Notes under the pieces: generated by a model
What the model was told of the DNA's origin: nothing
Database searches by the model: none
Seen by the model: the letters and a program-made list of their open reading frames with translations, nothing else
In this document: piece after piece, positions 18,056-26,903 of the stretch
Position numbering within the stretch: the first letter of the stretch is position 1
How the letters are laid out: each line of letters opens with the position of its first letter
Translations under genes and position numbers: made by a program
DNA from: Verrucomicrobiaceae bacterium
GTDB taxonomy: Bacteria > Verrucomicrobiota > Verrucomicrobiia > Verrucomicrobiales > Verrucomicrobiaceae
Length of the DNA stretch: 64,000 bases
Assembly (NCBI GenBank): GCA_027490195.1
Contig: JAIXYN010000042.1
Location: forward strand, 1-64,000
Direction of reading: 5' to 3'

Positions 18056-19198
18056 ATGCCCGCTTTCTCCGACCCCTTCCGCGAAGTCCGCAGCACCACT
18101 GGCGTGCTGAAGTGCCCCTTTCATGGCGAAGACATCACCATGATCCTGCGTCACGAAGATGTGCGCAAAGCCGCCAAAGACTGGCAAACCTTCAGCTCTG
18201 ACGCGCCCTTCCGTGTGCCCATTCCTTCGGAGGAGGCCGTGCGCACCATGCGCCAGCTCCCCATCGAGACCAATCCACCCGAGCACACCGACTACCGCGC
18301 CATCGTGGAGCCGTTTTTCCAACGCTCCAAAGATCCCGCGATGATCGCACAGGTCGAAGCACTCATGGAGAGCATGCTCACGCAAGCACTGAGCCGCGAC
18401 TCGATTGAGATCGTCAACGAGTTCGCGCTGCCCATCCAGTCACGCGCCCTGACCCATCTGCTCAACGTGCCCGCATCCGAAGGCGAAACCTGGATCGGCT
18501 GGGGCATCCACGTCTTCAAAGTCACTGGCGGCGAGTTTAAAACCGGCAACGTACTGGAGGATTACCTCCACGCGCAGTTCGACCGCGCCGAGGCGAATCC
18601 CGGCGCAGATTTTTTCAGCGCTCTCACACAGGCCGATTATCGCGGGCGCAAGCTCACACGGGAGGAGATGATGGGCTTTGCCAACCTCGCCTTCGCCGGC
18701 GGCCGTGACACCATCATCCATACAATCTCCTGCGCCCTGGGTTATCTCGCCGAACATCCTGAAGCCCTGGAGTTTCTGCGCGCAGACCCCAAGCGCATCA
18801 CCCTCGCCAGCGAGGAGTTCTTTCGCGTCTTCATGCCGCTAACTCACATCGGCCGCGTCTGTCCGGCAGACACCGATGTCAATGGCACCACCGTCAAAGC
18901 CGGAGACCGCATCTCCCTCGCCTGGGCCTCCGCCAACTTCGACGCCAACGCCTTCCCGCAGCCCGAAGAAGTCCGCCTCGATCGCAAGCCCAACCCGCAT
19001 CTCTCCTTCGGCTTCGGCACCCACCTCTGCCTCGGCGCACCACATGCCCGTCTCATCCTGCGCACCCTTCTGCGTCTGTGCTGTGAACGCGTGAAGAGCA
19101 TCACCATTCTCAAAGCCGAAGAACGCGTCGAGCATGAAGCCAAATTTGACCGCACGCTCGGCTACAACTCGCTGACGTTGAAATTGGAGGCGCTCTAG
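18056..19198 (+). CDS. Cytochrome P450
   Basis: A 380-aa soluble bacterial P450. The start at 18056 fits the family length (a longer frame reads through the sulfatase gene). The I-helix oxygen-binding motif is FAGGRDT, the K-helix ExxR is EEFFR, and the haem loop FGFGTHLCLG has the ligand Cys325. No ferredoxin or ferredoxin reductase gene lies nearby, so electrons must come from elsewhere. It follows a sulfatase on the same strand. One possibility is oxidative demethylation of methylated sugars, as shown for other marine polysaccharide P450s; that is inference. Confidence 0.92.
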   Translation: MPAFSDPFREVRSTTGVLKCPFHGEDITMILRHEDVRKAAKDWQTFSSDAPFRVPIPSEEAVRTMRQLPIETNPPEHTDYRAIVEPFFQRSKDPAMIAQVEALMESMLTQALSRDSIEIVNEFALPIQSRALTHLLNVPASEGETWIGWGIHVFKVTGGEFKTGNVLEDYLHAQFDRAEANPGADFFSALTQADYRGRKLTREEMMGFANLAFAGGRDTIIHTISCALGYLAEHPEALEFLRADPKRITLASEEFFRVFMPLTHIGRVCPADTDVNGTTVKAGDRISLAWASANFDANAFPQPEEVRLDRKPNPHLSFGFGTHLCLGAPHARLILRTLLRLCCERVKSITILKAEERVEHEAKFDRTLGYNSLTLKLEAL

Positions 19199-19234
19199 CA
19201 AAGGCACTAGCGCCTGTGAACTGTTCCTGCGCGC

Positions 19235-21842
19235 CTATTGCTTGATCTTGTACAAGCCCACACCGCCAGCCCAGAGTTCGCTGGTGGCTGGATTGAACCG
19301 CAGGACGAGCGGCTTCACATACGGGATGCCGCCGGTGATTTCCTGCCAGGTAGTGCCGCCGTCTATGGTTTTATAGATGGCACCGTCGGGCACATTCCCC
19401 CCAGCTCACGGCGGATACCCACATCGTCTTTGAATCTCCCGGATGGGATTCGATGCCGACGATGGAGCGCTTTGCGGCGAAGCGCGTGAGCTGCGTCCAC
19501 GTCCGGCCATGATCGCTGCTGCGCCAGAGCTGCTGCCCACCGCAATAGAGCGTACCATCAACGGTGGCGTGCAGGTTCCAGATGAAATTATCCCCCTTGA
19601 ATACGTGCTCCCAGGACATGCCGCCATCCAGGCTGCGATGCACTCCACCGTTGGCCCCGCAGGCTCCCCAAAACAGGCAGCTTGAGTTCGTCGGATCCAC
19701 CACGAGCCCATAGAACATTCGGCGGCTGGCAGGCTGCTGCGGTAGCTGCGACCACGTCACGCCACCGTCCTGTGATTTGAAAAGGCCGCCGCCGCTTTTC
19801 CCTTCCGCAGCGTCCCCATCGATGCCGAGGTAGATGTTTTGTGGGTTTTTCGGATCCACGGCAAGCGCGCGCGGATGTCCCTGCCCCCACATGGTATTGG
19901 GGCGGATGGTGTACCCCGGCAGGCCGGTGGTGACAGGTTCAAATGTGGTGCCGCCGTCCTCGCTGCGGATCACGCAGGTCGGTACATTGTACCAGGGCGT
20001 GGCAGTACTGAGGATGCGCGTGGCACCGTTGACTTCATCAATGCAAACGCGCCAGTCGTGCCCGCTGAGGCCGGGTGTGTGCCTGACCGGCCAGAGCTGA
20101 CGCCAGACGGCACCACCATCCTCGGACATCAGAGTACCCTCATCCATGGCGGTGACGTATGTCCTGCCGTGAAGAAAGCGGATATCAGTGACGCATGAGA
20201 TGTCTGCGCCGGCAGAGCGCTCAGTCCACGTGGCACCACCATCAGTGCTGAGGCAGGGACGCCAGTTGGCGGCGATGAAGATCTCTTGGGGATTGTGCGG
20301 ACTGATGGAGAGATTGCGCGGCGCACTCAGACTGGCGGTGCCGCCATTGAAGCCGTCCAGCGTAGGGTTGGTCTTCGTGTCCGTACGCACTTTGTTCACG
20401 CGCTCCCAGGATGCACCCGCATCGTGCGAGGCATAGTAGGAGCCATTCCAGTCCACCGCGCCGATGGCATGCACATCATTCGAATTCGCCGTACTCACGG
20501 CCACCTCAAGCATCTCGCTGTTGTTGACGATGCCTTTAGAAATCTTCGTCCAGTTTTTGCCGCCATCAGTGGATTTCATGAGGCCGTTCTTGAAGAACGC
20601 GCCGTACATCACGTCGGTGTTGGCAGGGTCAAAGGTCGCGTGCGCAGCCTTTGCGGGCGTGGGCAAGTGCTTCCACGTCCTGCCCGCATCACGGCTGAGC
20701 AGCAGGCCGGTGTCTTCTGTGGCGGCAACCACGAGGGATGAGTCCGTACTGGCGATAACCACGCTGTGTACAGGCCCGCCGGGCGGAGCACCGGTGCGAA
20801 TGCTGCCAAAGGTCTGCATCGTCTGGTCCACTTTAAGATCGCGTACAATGACCTCCCCGCCGCCGCTCAGTGTGAAAAAGAAGCGAGAGAAATGACCAAC
20901 GTAGGCCTCCATGGGCAAGGCACCGGAGCACGTAAAATCCAGCCGCGTCACCTGCACCCAATCTTTGTCGGCGAAAGCCGCGCCTGTGGCCTCGGGGTGT
21001 TTCTTCAAATAATCTGAATCGAGCACGAAGTCAGAGGACTTCAGCACCACCTCCTGCATCTCCGTTGCCAGGAATGCTTCATTCAGATTCCGGCTGCGAA
21101 AGGCCAGGCCTGCAGCTGTCTTCAGGATGAGAAAGCAGTCCTTGGGCTTTACGCCCTCGCCTTTCATGCTGAAGCCAATGCCCTGGATGCTGCCGGCGTC
21201 CTGGGGTGGTTTGACGGGCAGCGCGAAGTCGCCAAAGTAGTCGCCCGTAACCTTGCCATACTGAATGCGCAGCGAACCATCGGCCTCTCCGCTCGCCTTC
21301 TTCTCATACGAAACCACCCAGGTCTCGCCGCCATCGCTGCTCTTGTAAATCTTACCGCCAGGGCTTGCGGCATAGACCACCTTGCCATTGCGCGGATCCA
21401 CCGCGATGCAGCGGATGCTCAGCTTGCGTTCACCGGTGATGCGCAGCTCTTTTTTTCCGGTGTGCGGCAGCGTGCGCCAGTGCTCGCCACCATCCACGCT
21501 CTTCGACAATCCGTCCTCCGTCGCCGCATAGACCACCTCGGGCTCGCTGGCACTCACCGCCATCGCATACACTGCATAGGATGCGATGCCGTTGTTAATG
21601 AGGCGCCAGCGCTTGCCGTTGTCGTCAGTTTTGTAAACACCATTGACATCGCCTCCCATGTAGATGACTCCCTCACGCGTTGGGTGGTGCACCGCCGCAT
21701 AAAAGAAGCCACCGCCACCCCAACCACACTGCTGCCATGTGGCAGCCGCAGCTTCAGCTCCTGAAAGAGCTGCCGCCATCGTGCAAAGCAGTGCTGACAA
21801 AAAACCAAGCGATGGAGTGGAAGAGCGTGGAATCAGGGACAT
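19235..21842 (-). CDS. Secreted Asp-box (BNR/sialidase-like) propeller protein, probable frameshift near the 3' end
   Basis: I start at the ATG at 21840-21842 because it yields a signal peptide ending ALSGAEA; an in-frame ATG 33 bases upstream is also possible. About thirteen Asp-boxes are visible (for example SVDGGEHW, STDGGKNW, SQDGGVTW, SSDHGRTW), so the fold should be a large 7- or 10-bladed beta-propeller like VPS10/xyloglucanase proteins. A run of six C (plus strand 19397-19402) breaks the frame. As written the frame ends at 19371, but removing one base restores about 53 further residues including TIDGGTTW and a normal stop at 19235. The original frame contains no catalytic residues I can name with confidence. 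Confidence 0.8.
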
Positions 21843-21959
21843 ACGGACGAAGTAGGAAAGTTGGAAGTATGGCATATCTTCAACAGCACAATTCCGGATA
21901 GTTGCGCGTCATTGGATGTCAGCCACACTTTCCTCCACCATGAAGCTCGAGCGGATGCA

Positions 21960-22433
21960 TCACCACCCAATCAGCCTCGTGATCGCCGCCCGCAGCGCGG
22001 TTTCGAGAATCACCGCCTCCGCATGCGTGACGGGAATCGTGACCTTCTTCACGCTTTTCGATGCCGCATCCTGACGTGACATGCTCATGAAGTACGGCGC
22101 TTTCTGCGGATCATCGCGAAAGGTCAGTTCAAAAGCGCTGTTGGCCTTTTCAGACTGGTGAAAGAGCTTCGCCTGCTCCTGCCGTCCCTGCAGCGTCGCC
22201 AGCACCGCGCCAAGGTCTGAAAGCCCCCATTTCATGGTGATCTTCTGCTCCCAGTCGAACTGCTTCTCCCCGCTCTGCGAGGCCGCATCCACAAACACGG
22301 CACCTTTGCTGCGGTTGAACTCAAAACGGATCACCCCCCCGGTGCCACGGCCGTTGGGTTTGTAGATGGCGTATTCAGCAGCCTGCTTGGTGGCGGCGGC
22401 AGTCGAGGAACCGGCGGTCGATTTCGAGGTCAT
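21960..22433 (-). CDS. Whirly-like single-stranded nucleic-acid-binding protein (putative)
   Basis: A 157-aa cytoplasmic protein. Residues 20-157 follow the order of motifs I remember from plant Whirly proteins: a YKPNGRGTGG beta segment, QFDW plus K, a pattern LSDLGAVLATL, LFHQSE, FELTFRD, MSMSR, then IPVTHAEAVILETAL and a final RLIGW. In plants the matching blocks are QYDW, the EIG-L block, FFHD, and IPITKAEFAVL...LIGW. The N-terminal 20 residues are Ser/Ala/Thr-rich. If correct, it binds ssDNA or RNA as an oligomer. Neighbours do not suggest a specific process. Confidence 0.6.
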   Translation of the reverse strand: MTSKSTAGSSTAAATKQAAEYAIYKPNGRGTGGVIRFEFNRSKGAVFVDAASQSGEKQFDWEQKITMKWGLSDLGAVLATLQGRQEQAKLFHQSEKANSAFELTFRDDPQKAPYFMSMSRQDAASKSVKKVTIPVTHAEAVILETALRAAITRLIGW

Positions 22434-22476
22434 GGCAGAGAAAACTAAAATGCCGCCCTATGAATGACAAGCCTGC

Positions 22477-22531
22477 ATGCTGAATCCGACACAGTTTTTG
22501 CTGAGATTTACTGACAGAGCCGTTCGTTACA
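22477..22531 (+). promoter_or_regulatory. Promoter-like signature, full form
   Basis: ATGCTG (22477-22482), then AATCCGACACAGTTT, then TTGCTG (22498-22503), 21 bases, and CGTTAC (from 22525). The ATG of the sulfatase follows at 22547. The two hexamers are again 21 bases apart, and the AATCCGACACA segment is identical to that at 12008 and 28316. Confidence 0.7.
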
Positions 22532-22546
22532 CGCGCACCACCCACC

Positions 22547-23974
22547 ATGCATCGCGTCCCGGCCATTCTCGTTTTGTCATTCTTCAGCGTGCTCTCGTCA
22601 TTCGCGGCGGAGCAGCGCCCCAACATCCTTTTCATCCTCACCGAGGACCAAGGCGCGCACATGGGCGCTCTGGGCACGACGGATGTGAAAACACCCCACA
22701 TGGATGCGCTGGCGGCCAGCGGGGCCTTGTTTCGCCGCGCCTATGTAGGTTATCCAGTTTGCTCAGCATCAAAGGCCTGCATCATGACCGGTCTGCACTC
22801 GCACACGAACGGCCTGGTCAATAACACCAACAACTACCTCAAGCCCGCCGCCAAACTCACAGAGGCGGAGAAAAAAGCTCCGCCCTACCTGCACACGCGC
22901 ATCCGCTCACAGGGCGCAACAATGGTCGAAGTGCTCGCCGCGCAGGGCTATCACACGGCGGTGTGCGGAAAGCTCCACGTCTCTCCAAACGAACGCTTTC
23001 CCTACCATGACTTCATCCCGAAGCCGGGCTCCAAACAAGCCCTCACCGGAGTCATCGCCCGGGCGGCGGGAAAGCCATGGTTCCTGCTGCAGAACAGTAC
23101 GACCTACACTCACCGGCCGTTTGTGAACAGCGAGAAGCAGCCCATCACCATCGACCCGTCAAAGGTGAAACTGCCTGCGCATCTGCCGGACACACCCATC
23201 GCACGCCGCGATTGGGCCGAGTATCTCGACGGCGTGCAGCACAACGACCAAGTCGTCGGCGAAGTCATGGCCGCTCTGCGGGAGTCCGGTCAGGAAGCAA
23301 ACACCCTCGTCATCTTCATGGGGGATCACGGTCCGGCCTACCAGCATGGCAAGATGACTCCGTTTCATCTGGGCCTGCACATTCCCCTCGTCATTCGCCT
23401 TCCCGGAGGCAAGCCGCTCGTCAGCGATGCCTTGGTCAGTGAGCTCGACCTCTTGCCCACTTTGCTGGATGTCCTTGGCATTCGGTACGATTCACCTCTC
23501 CACGGCATCAGCCTCAAACCTCTGCTTGAAGTCAAGCCAGACGCCAAAGGCCATGACTTCATCTTCAGTGAAGTCTCCGGCCGCTCCTTGAACCAGCAGC
23601 GTGGCATGGAAGAGCGCAGTGTGCTCGACGCCACGCATCACCTCATCGTTCGCAGCCATCTCAATGAGCCCAAGGTCATCAATGCCGACCTGCGTGACAT
23701 GAAACCCTGGATCAATCGCATCTACGGCGAGACCGTGCGCGTCAAAGACCAGTTTCCCGAGGCTTTTCGTATCCTGCAGGAAATGGACCCGCATGCCCTG
23801 GGTGGAAAACCACCGGTGATCGAGCTCTACGATCTCCAAAGTGATCCCGACGAACTCCACAACCTGGCCGCTGACCCAGCGCAGCGCCCGCACCTCGAAC
23901 GTCTCTACGCCGCCCTGAAACAATGGCACGCAGACACCCACGACAGCACCATGATTCTGCCGCCGCTGCCTTGA
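22547..23974 (+). CDS. Secreted sulfatase with atypical CSASK active-site motif
   Basis: A 475-aa exported S1 sulfatase-fold protein (signal MHRVPAILVLSFFSVLSSFA). The formylglycine motif is Cys72-Ser-Ala-Ser-Lys76 instead of C-x-P/A-x-R, so the conserved Arg is Lys. The first metal-ligand pair is Glu33-Asp34 instead of Asp-Asp, and the GKWH block reads GKLHVSP. GDHGPAYQHGKM is intact. Its overall layout resembles heparan N-sulfatase (sulfoglucosamine sulfohydrolase)-like members. It may be active with a different geometry or be inactive. It is the first gene of a run of four sulfatases and is preceded by the promoter-like signature. Confidence 0.88.
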   Translation: MHRVPAILVLSFFSVLSSFAAEQRPNILFILTEDQGAHMGALGTTDVKTPHMDALAASGALFRRAYVGYPVCSASKACIMTGLHSHTNGLVNNTNNYLKPAAKLTEAEKKAPPYLHTRIRSQGATMVEVLAAQGYHTAVCGKLHVSPNERFPYHDFIPKPGSKQALTGVIARAAGKPWFLLQNSTTYTHRPFVNSEKQPITIDPSKVKLPAHLPDTPIARRDWAEYLDGVQHNDQVVGEVMAALRESGQEANTLVIFMGDHGPAYQHGKMTPFHLGLHIPLVIRLPGGKPLVSDALVSELDLLPTLLDVLGIRYDSPLHGISLKPLLEVKPDAKGHDFIFSEVSGRSLNQQRGMEERSVLDATHHLIVRSHLNEPKVINADLRDMKPWINRIYGETVRVKDQFPEAFRILQEMDPHALGGKPPVIELYDLQSDPDELHNLAADPAQRPHLERLYAALKQWHADTHDSTMILPPLP

Positions 23975-24008
23975 AGATCATTTTTGTTTTTTCTCATCTT
24001 TCCAAATT

Positions 24009-25439
24009 ATGAAAGCCCCGTTCCTCGCCCTGCTTGCGTTCACCTTCGCCTCATCACTGTTCGCGGAGACAAAACCGAACATCGTTTTCATCTTGGCCGA
24101 CGATCTCGGACAGATGGACATCGGTGCGTTCAATCCGAAGACGTTTTATGAAACGCCGAACATCGACGGGCTCGCAAAGCGTGGGATGAAGTTCACGCAG
24201 GGTTATGCGGCCTGCTGTGTGTGCTCGCCCACGCGTGGCAGTCTCATGACCGGGAAATATCCGCCGCGCTTTGGCATCACCAATTTCATTCCCGGTGGCC
24301 GTGCAGGCAAACTGCTGCCTGCGCCGAATGCAGGTCAGCTGCCGTTGGCGGAGGTCACCATCGCAGAATCCCTGCGCGACGCGGGTTACGAGACATTCTT
24401 TGCCGGCAAATGGCATCTGGGCGGAGCGGGCTTCATGCCACGAGATCAAGGCTTCACTCACGACGAAAGCGAAGGCACCGGACCCAAGGGCGGCAAGGGC
24501 AAAAAGCAGGACGATCCGAAGAACACCGACAGCATCACCGACGCGGCAGTGAAGTTCATTGAGGCCAACAAAGACAAGCCTTTCTATGCGTACCTGCCCT
24601 ACAACGCACCGCATGTGCCCATCGGCGCGCGTGCCGATCTCGTGGCGAAGTGGCAGGAAAAAGCGAAGCAGGCACCCGCCGATGCCTGGGGCCAGGAGCG
24701 GACGAACCAGGTGCGCCTCGTGCAGAACAATCCGGTCTATGCCGCGATGCTGGAGCAGTTTGACACCGCCATTGGCCGCGTGCTCTCCACTTTGGAAAAG
24801 AACGGGCTCACGGAGAAAACGATCATCGTCTTCATGTCTGACAACGGCGGCCTCGCCACTGCGGAAGGACATCCCACCTCCAATCTCCCGCTGCGTGCCG
24901 GCAAAGGCTGGCCCTATGAAGGCGGCGTGCGCGAGCCGATGATCGTCGTGGCACCCGGCGTGACCAAGCCAGACACGACCTGCGATACACCCGTCATCAG
25001 CACCGATTTTTATCCTACTCTGCTGCAACTCGCAGGCCAGCCGTTGAAACCCGAGCAGCATCTCGATGGCGTGAGCTTCCTGCCCTTGCTGAAAGGTGAG
25101 TCCGCAACTCGCGGCAAGCCGCTCTTCTGGCACTACCCTCACTATGCCAATCAAGGCGGCCCGCCATGCACCACCATCCGCGATGGCGACTGGAAACTCA
25201 TCGAGTGGCATGAAGACGGCGCGCTGGAGCTTTACAACATCCCGCAGGACATCGGTGAAAAGAACAATCTGGCCGCTGCCCAGCCTGACAAGGTGAAGGA
25301 GCTGCATGCGAAGCTCATCGCCTGGCGCAAGGAAGTCGGCGCACTGATGCCGACACCCAATCCGAACTTTGATCCCAACGCGAAGCAGGAGACCGTCGCA
25401 CCGAAAAAGGCCAAGAAGAAGAAGCAGGCGGCACCCTGA
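24009..25439 (+). CDS. Secreted family S1 sulfatase
   Basis: A 476-aa exported sulfatase (signal MKAPFLALLAFTFASSLFA). The blocks are complete: LADDLGQ (Asp31-Asp32), CSPTRGSLMTG with Cys72 as formylglycine, GKWHLGGAG and MSDNGGLA. It begins 34 bases after the previous sulfatase and is probably co-transcribed. The C-terminus is strongly basic (APKKAKKKKQAAP). GRAGKLLPAPNAG after the active site and the KGGKGKKQ insertion are unusual loops that may shape substrate choice. The substrate is not assignable. Confidence 0.93.
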   Translation: MKAPFLALLAFTFASSLFAETKPNIVFILADDLGQMDIGAFNPKTFYETPNIDGLAKRGMKFTQGYAACCVCSPTRGSLMTGKYPPRFGITNFIPGGRAGKLLPAPNAGQLPLAEVTIAESLRDAGYETFFAGKWHLGGAGFMPRDQGFTHDESEGTGPKGGKGKKQDDPKNTDSITDAAVKFIEANKDKPFYAYLPYNAPHVPIGARADLVAKWQEKAKQAPADAWGQERTNQVRLVQNNPVYAAMLEQFDTAIGRVLSTLEKNGLTEKTIIVFMSDNGGLATAEGHPTSNLPLRAGKGWPYEGGVREPMIVVAPGVTKPDTTCDTPVISTDFYPTLLQLAGQPLKPEQHLDGVSFLPLLKGESATRGKPLFWHYPHYANQGGPPCTTIRDGDWKLIEWHEDGALELYNIPQDIGEKNNLAAAQPDKVKELHAKLIAWRKEVGALMPTPNPNFDPNAKQETVAPKKAKKKKQAAP

Positions 25440-25446
25440 CGCGCAT

Positions 25447-25480
25447 TTGCTGAGATGTTGCCTCAACATCTTTCGTTACC
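25447..25480 (+). promoter_or_regulatory. Promoter-like signature, proximal half only
   Basis: TTGCTG (25447-25452), exactly 21 bases, then CGTTACC (25474-25480). The start codon follows at 25486, so a transcript from here would be almost leaderless. It lies in the 46-base gap between two sulfatase genes and would act as an internal promoter. Confidence 0.5.
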
Positions 25481-25485
25481 GGCTC

Positions 25486-26880
25486 ATGTCCAACCAGACC
25501 CTGACATTGATCGCTGCGGCTCTCCTGAGCCTGCCGCTTTTTGCCGCGCCGCCAAACATCGTCGTCTTCATCTCGGACGATCACAGCATGCTGGACTCCG
25601 AACCCTACGGGTCCACGGACATCCGCACGCCGCACATGGCCAAGCTGGCGGCGGAGGGCATGAAGTTCACCCATGCCTTCATCGCCTCCCCGGCCTGCGG
25701 CCCGAGCCGCACCACGCTTTGCACGGGCCTCTGGCCGGCGCGCAATGGCGCGGAGCCGAATCACAAAGCGAAGAATCCCGATGTGCGCTCGCTACCGCCC
25801 GTGCTTCACACGCTGGGCTATGAGGTGGCGGCCTTTGGCAAGGTGGCCCATGGAAACTACGGCAAGGATCACGGCTTCGATGTTCTGGGCGGCCAGCAGC
25901 AAGGTGAAATTGACACCGTCGAAGTGGGAAAATTCCTCGCCAACCGAGATGCATCGAAACCGCTCTGCCTGTTCTTCGGCACGCATCATCCGCATGTGCC
26001 CTGGGGTGAAAAGGCAGGCTATGATGCTGCAGCCATCAAGCTGCCACCCACGCATGTGGATACGCCGGCCACCCGAGAACAACGCGCCCGCTACTGCTCG
26101 GACATCACGCGTTCAGACACCCTGCTTGGCGAACTGCGGGCACTGGCCAAGGACAAGGTGCCTGGAGACACGCTCTTCATCTATACCGCCGACCACGGCG
26201 CGCAGTGGCCCTTCGCCAAATGGAACCTCTACGATGCCGGCATCCGCATCCCCTTCATCGCCGCATGGCCCGGCCATTTGCAGCCCGCCTCGACCAGTGA
26301 CGCCATGATTTGCTGGCCCGACTTGCTACCCACCTTCATCGACCTCGGCGGCGGCATGGTGCCGGAGGGCATCGATGGCAAGTCCTTCGCCAATGTCCTG
26401 CGTGGCACGTCCACCACACATCGAGAAAAAATCTTCACCACGCACAGCGGCGATGGCGACTTCAATGTCTATCCCATTCGCAGCGTTCGCACCCGTGACT
26501 GGAAATACATCCGCAACCTGCATCCCGAGTTTCAGCACCACACGCACATCTCACGCTCAAGCAACGTGACCAGCGGCTTCAACTACTGGCAGAGCTGGCT
26601 CACTGCGGCTGAATCCAGCCCTGCGGCAGCAGCCACCCTGAAACGTTACTCTGTGCGTCCGGCGGAGGAGCTTTACGATCTGAAGAACGATCCTCTCGAA
26701 CTGCACAACCTCGCCGATGATCCCTCACAAACACAACGCCTGCGTGAAATGCGCACCGACGTGGACACCTGGATGCAACAGCAGGGCGACAAGCAGACCA
26801 TCTTCGGCAAGCCGCTGCTGATCGGCGAGCCCGTCACCATGGTCGATCCCGGCGCTGGTAAAAAGAAGAAGGCCAAATGA
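25486..26880 (+). CDS. Secreted family S1 sulfatase (heparan N-sulfatase-like layout)
   Basis: A 464-aa exported sulfatase. The start at 25486 gives the signal MSNQTLTLIAAALLSLPLFA; the upstream extension of the frame reads through the previous gene. Asp31-Asp32 lie in ISDDHSM, and Cys71 in CGPSRTTLCTG is the formylglycine site. The usual GKWH block reads KVAHGNYG, and the C-terminal metal block is TADHGAQWPFAKW. These features recall N-sulfoglucosamine sulfohydrolase-type enzymes. The tail is basic (GAGKKKKAK). Confidence 0.92.
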   Translation: MSNQTLTLIAAALLSLPLFAAPPNIVVFISDDHSMLDSEPYGSTDIRTPHMAKLAAEGMKFTHAFIASPACGPSRTTLCTGLWPARNGAEPNHKAKNPDVRSLPPVLHTLGYEVAAFGKVAHGNYGKDHGFDVLGGQQQGEIDTVEVGKFLANRDASKPLCLFFGTHHPHVPWGEKAGYDAAAIKLPPTHVDTPATREQRARYCSDITRSDTLLGELRALAKDKVPGDTLFIYTADHGAQWPFAKWNLYDAGIRIPFIAAWPGHLQPASTSDAMICWPDLLPTFIDLGGGMVPEGIDGKSFANVLRGTSTTHREKIFTTHSGDGDFNVYPIRSVRTRDWKYIRNLHPEFQHHTHISRSSNVTSGFNYWQSWLTAAESSPAAAATLKRYSVRPAEELYDLKNDPLELHNLADDPSQTQRLREMRTDVDTWMQQQGDKQTIFGKPLLIGEPVTMVDPGAGKKKKAK

Positions 26881-26903
26881 CGGATCATCTTTAATATTTC
26901 CCC

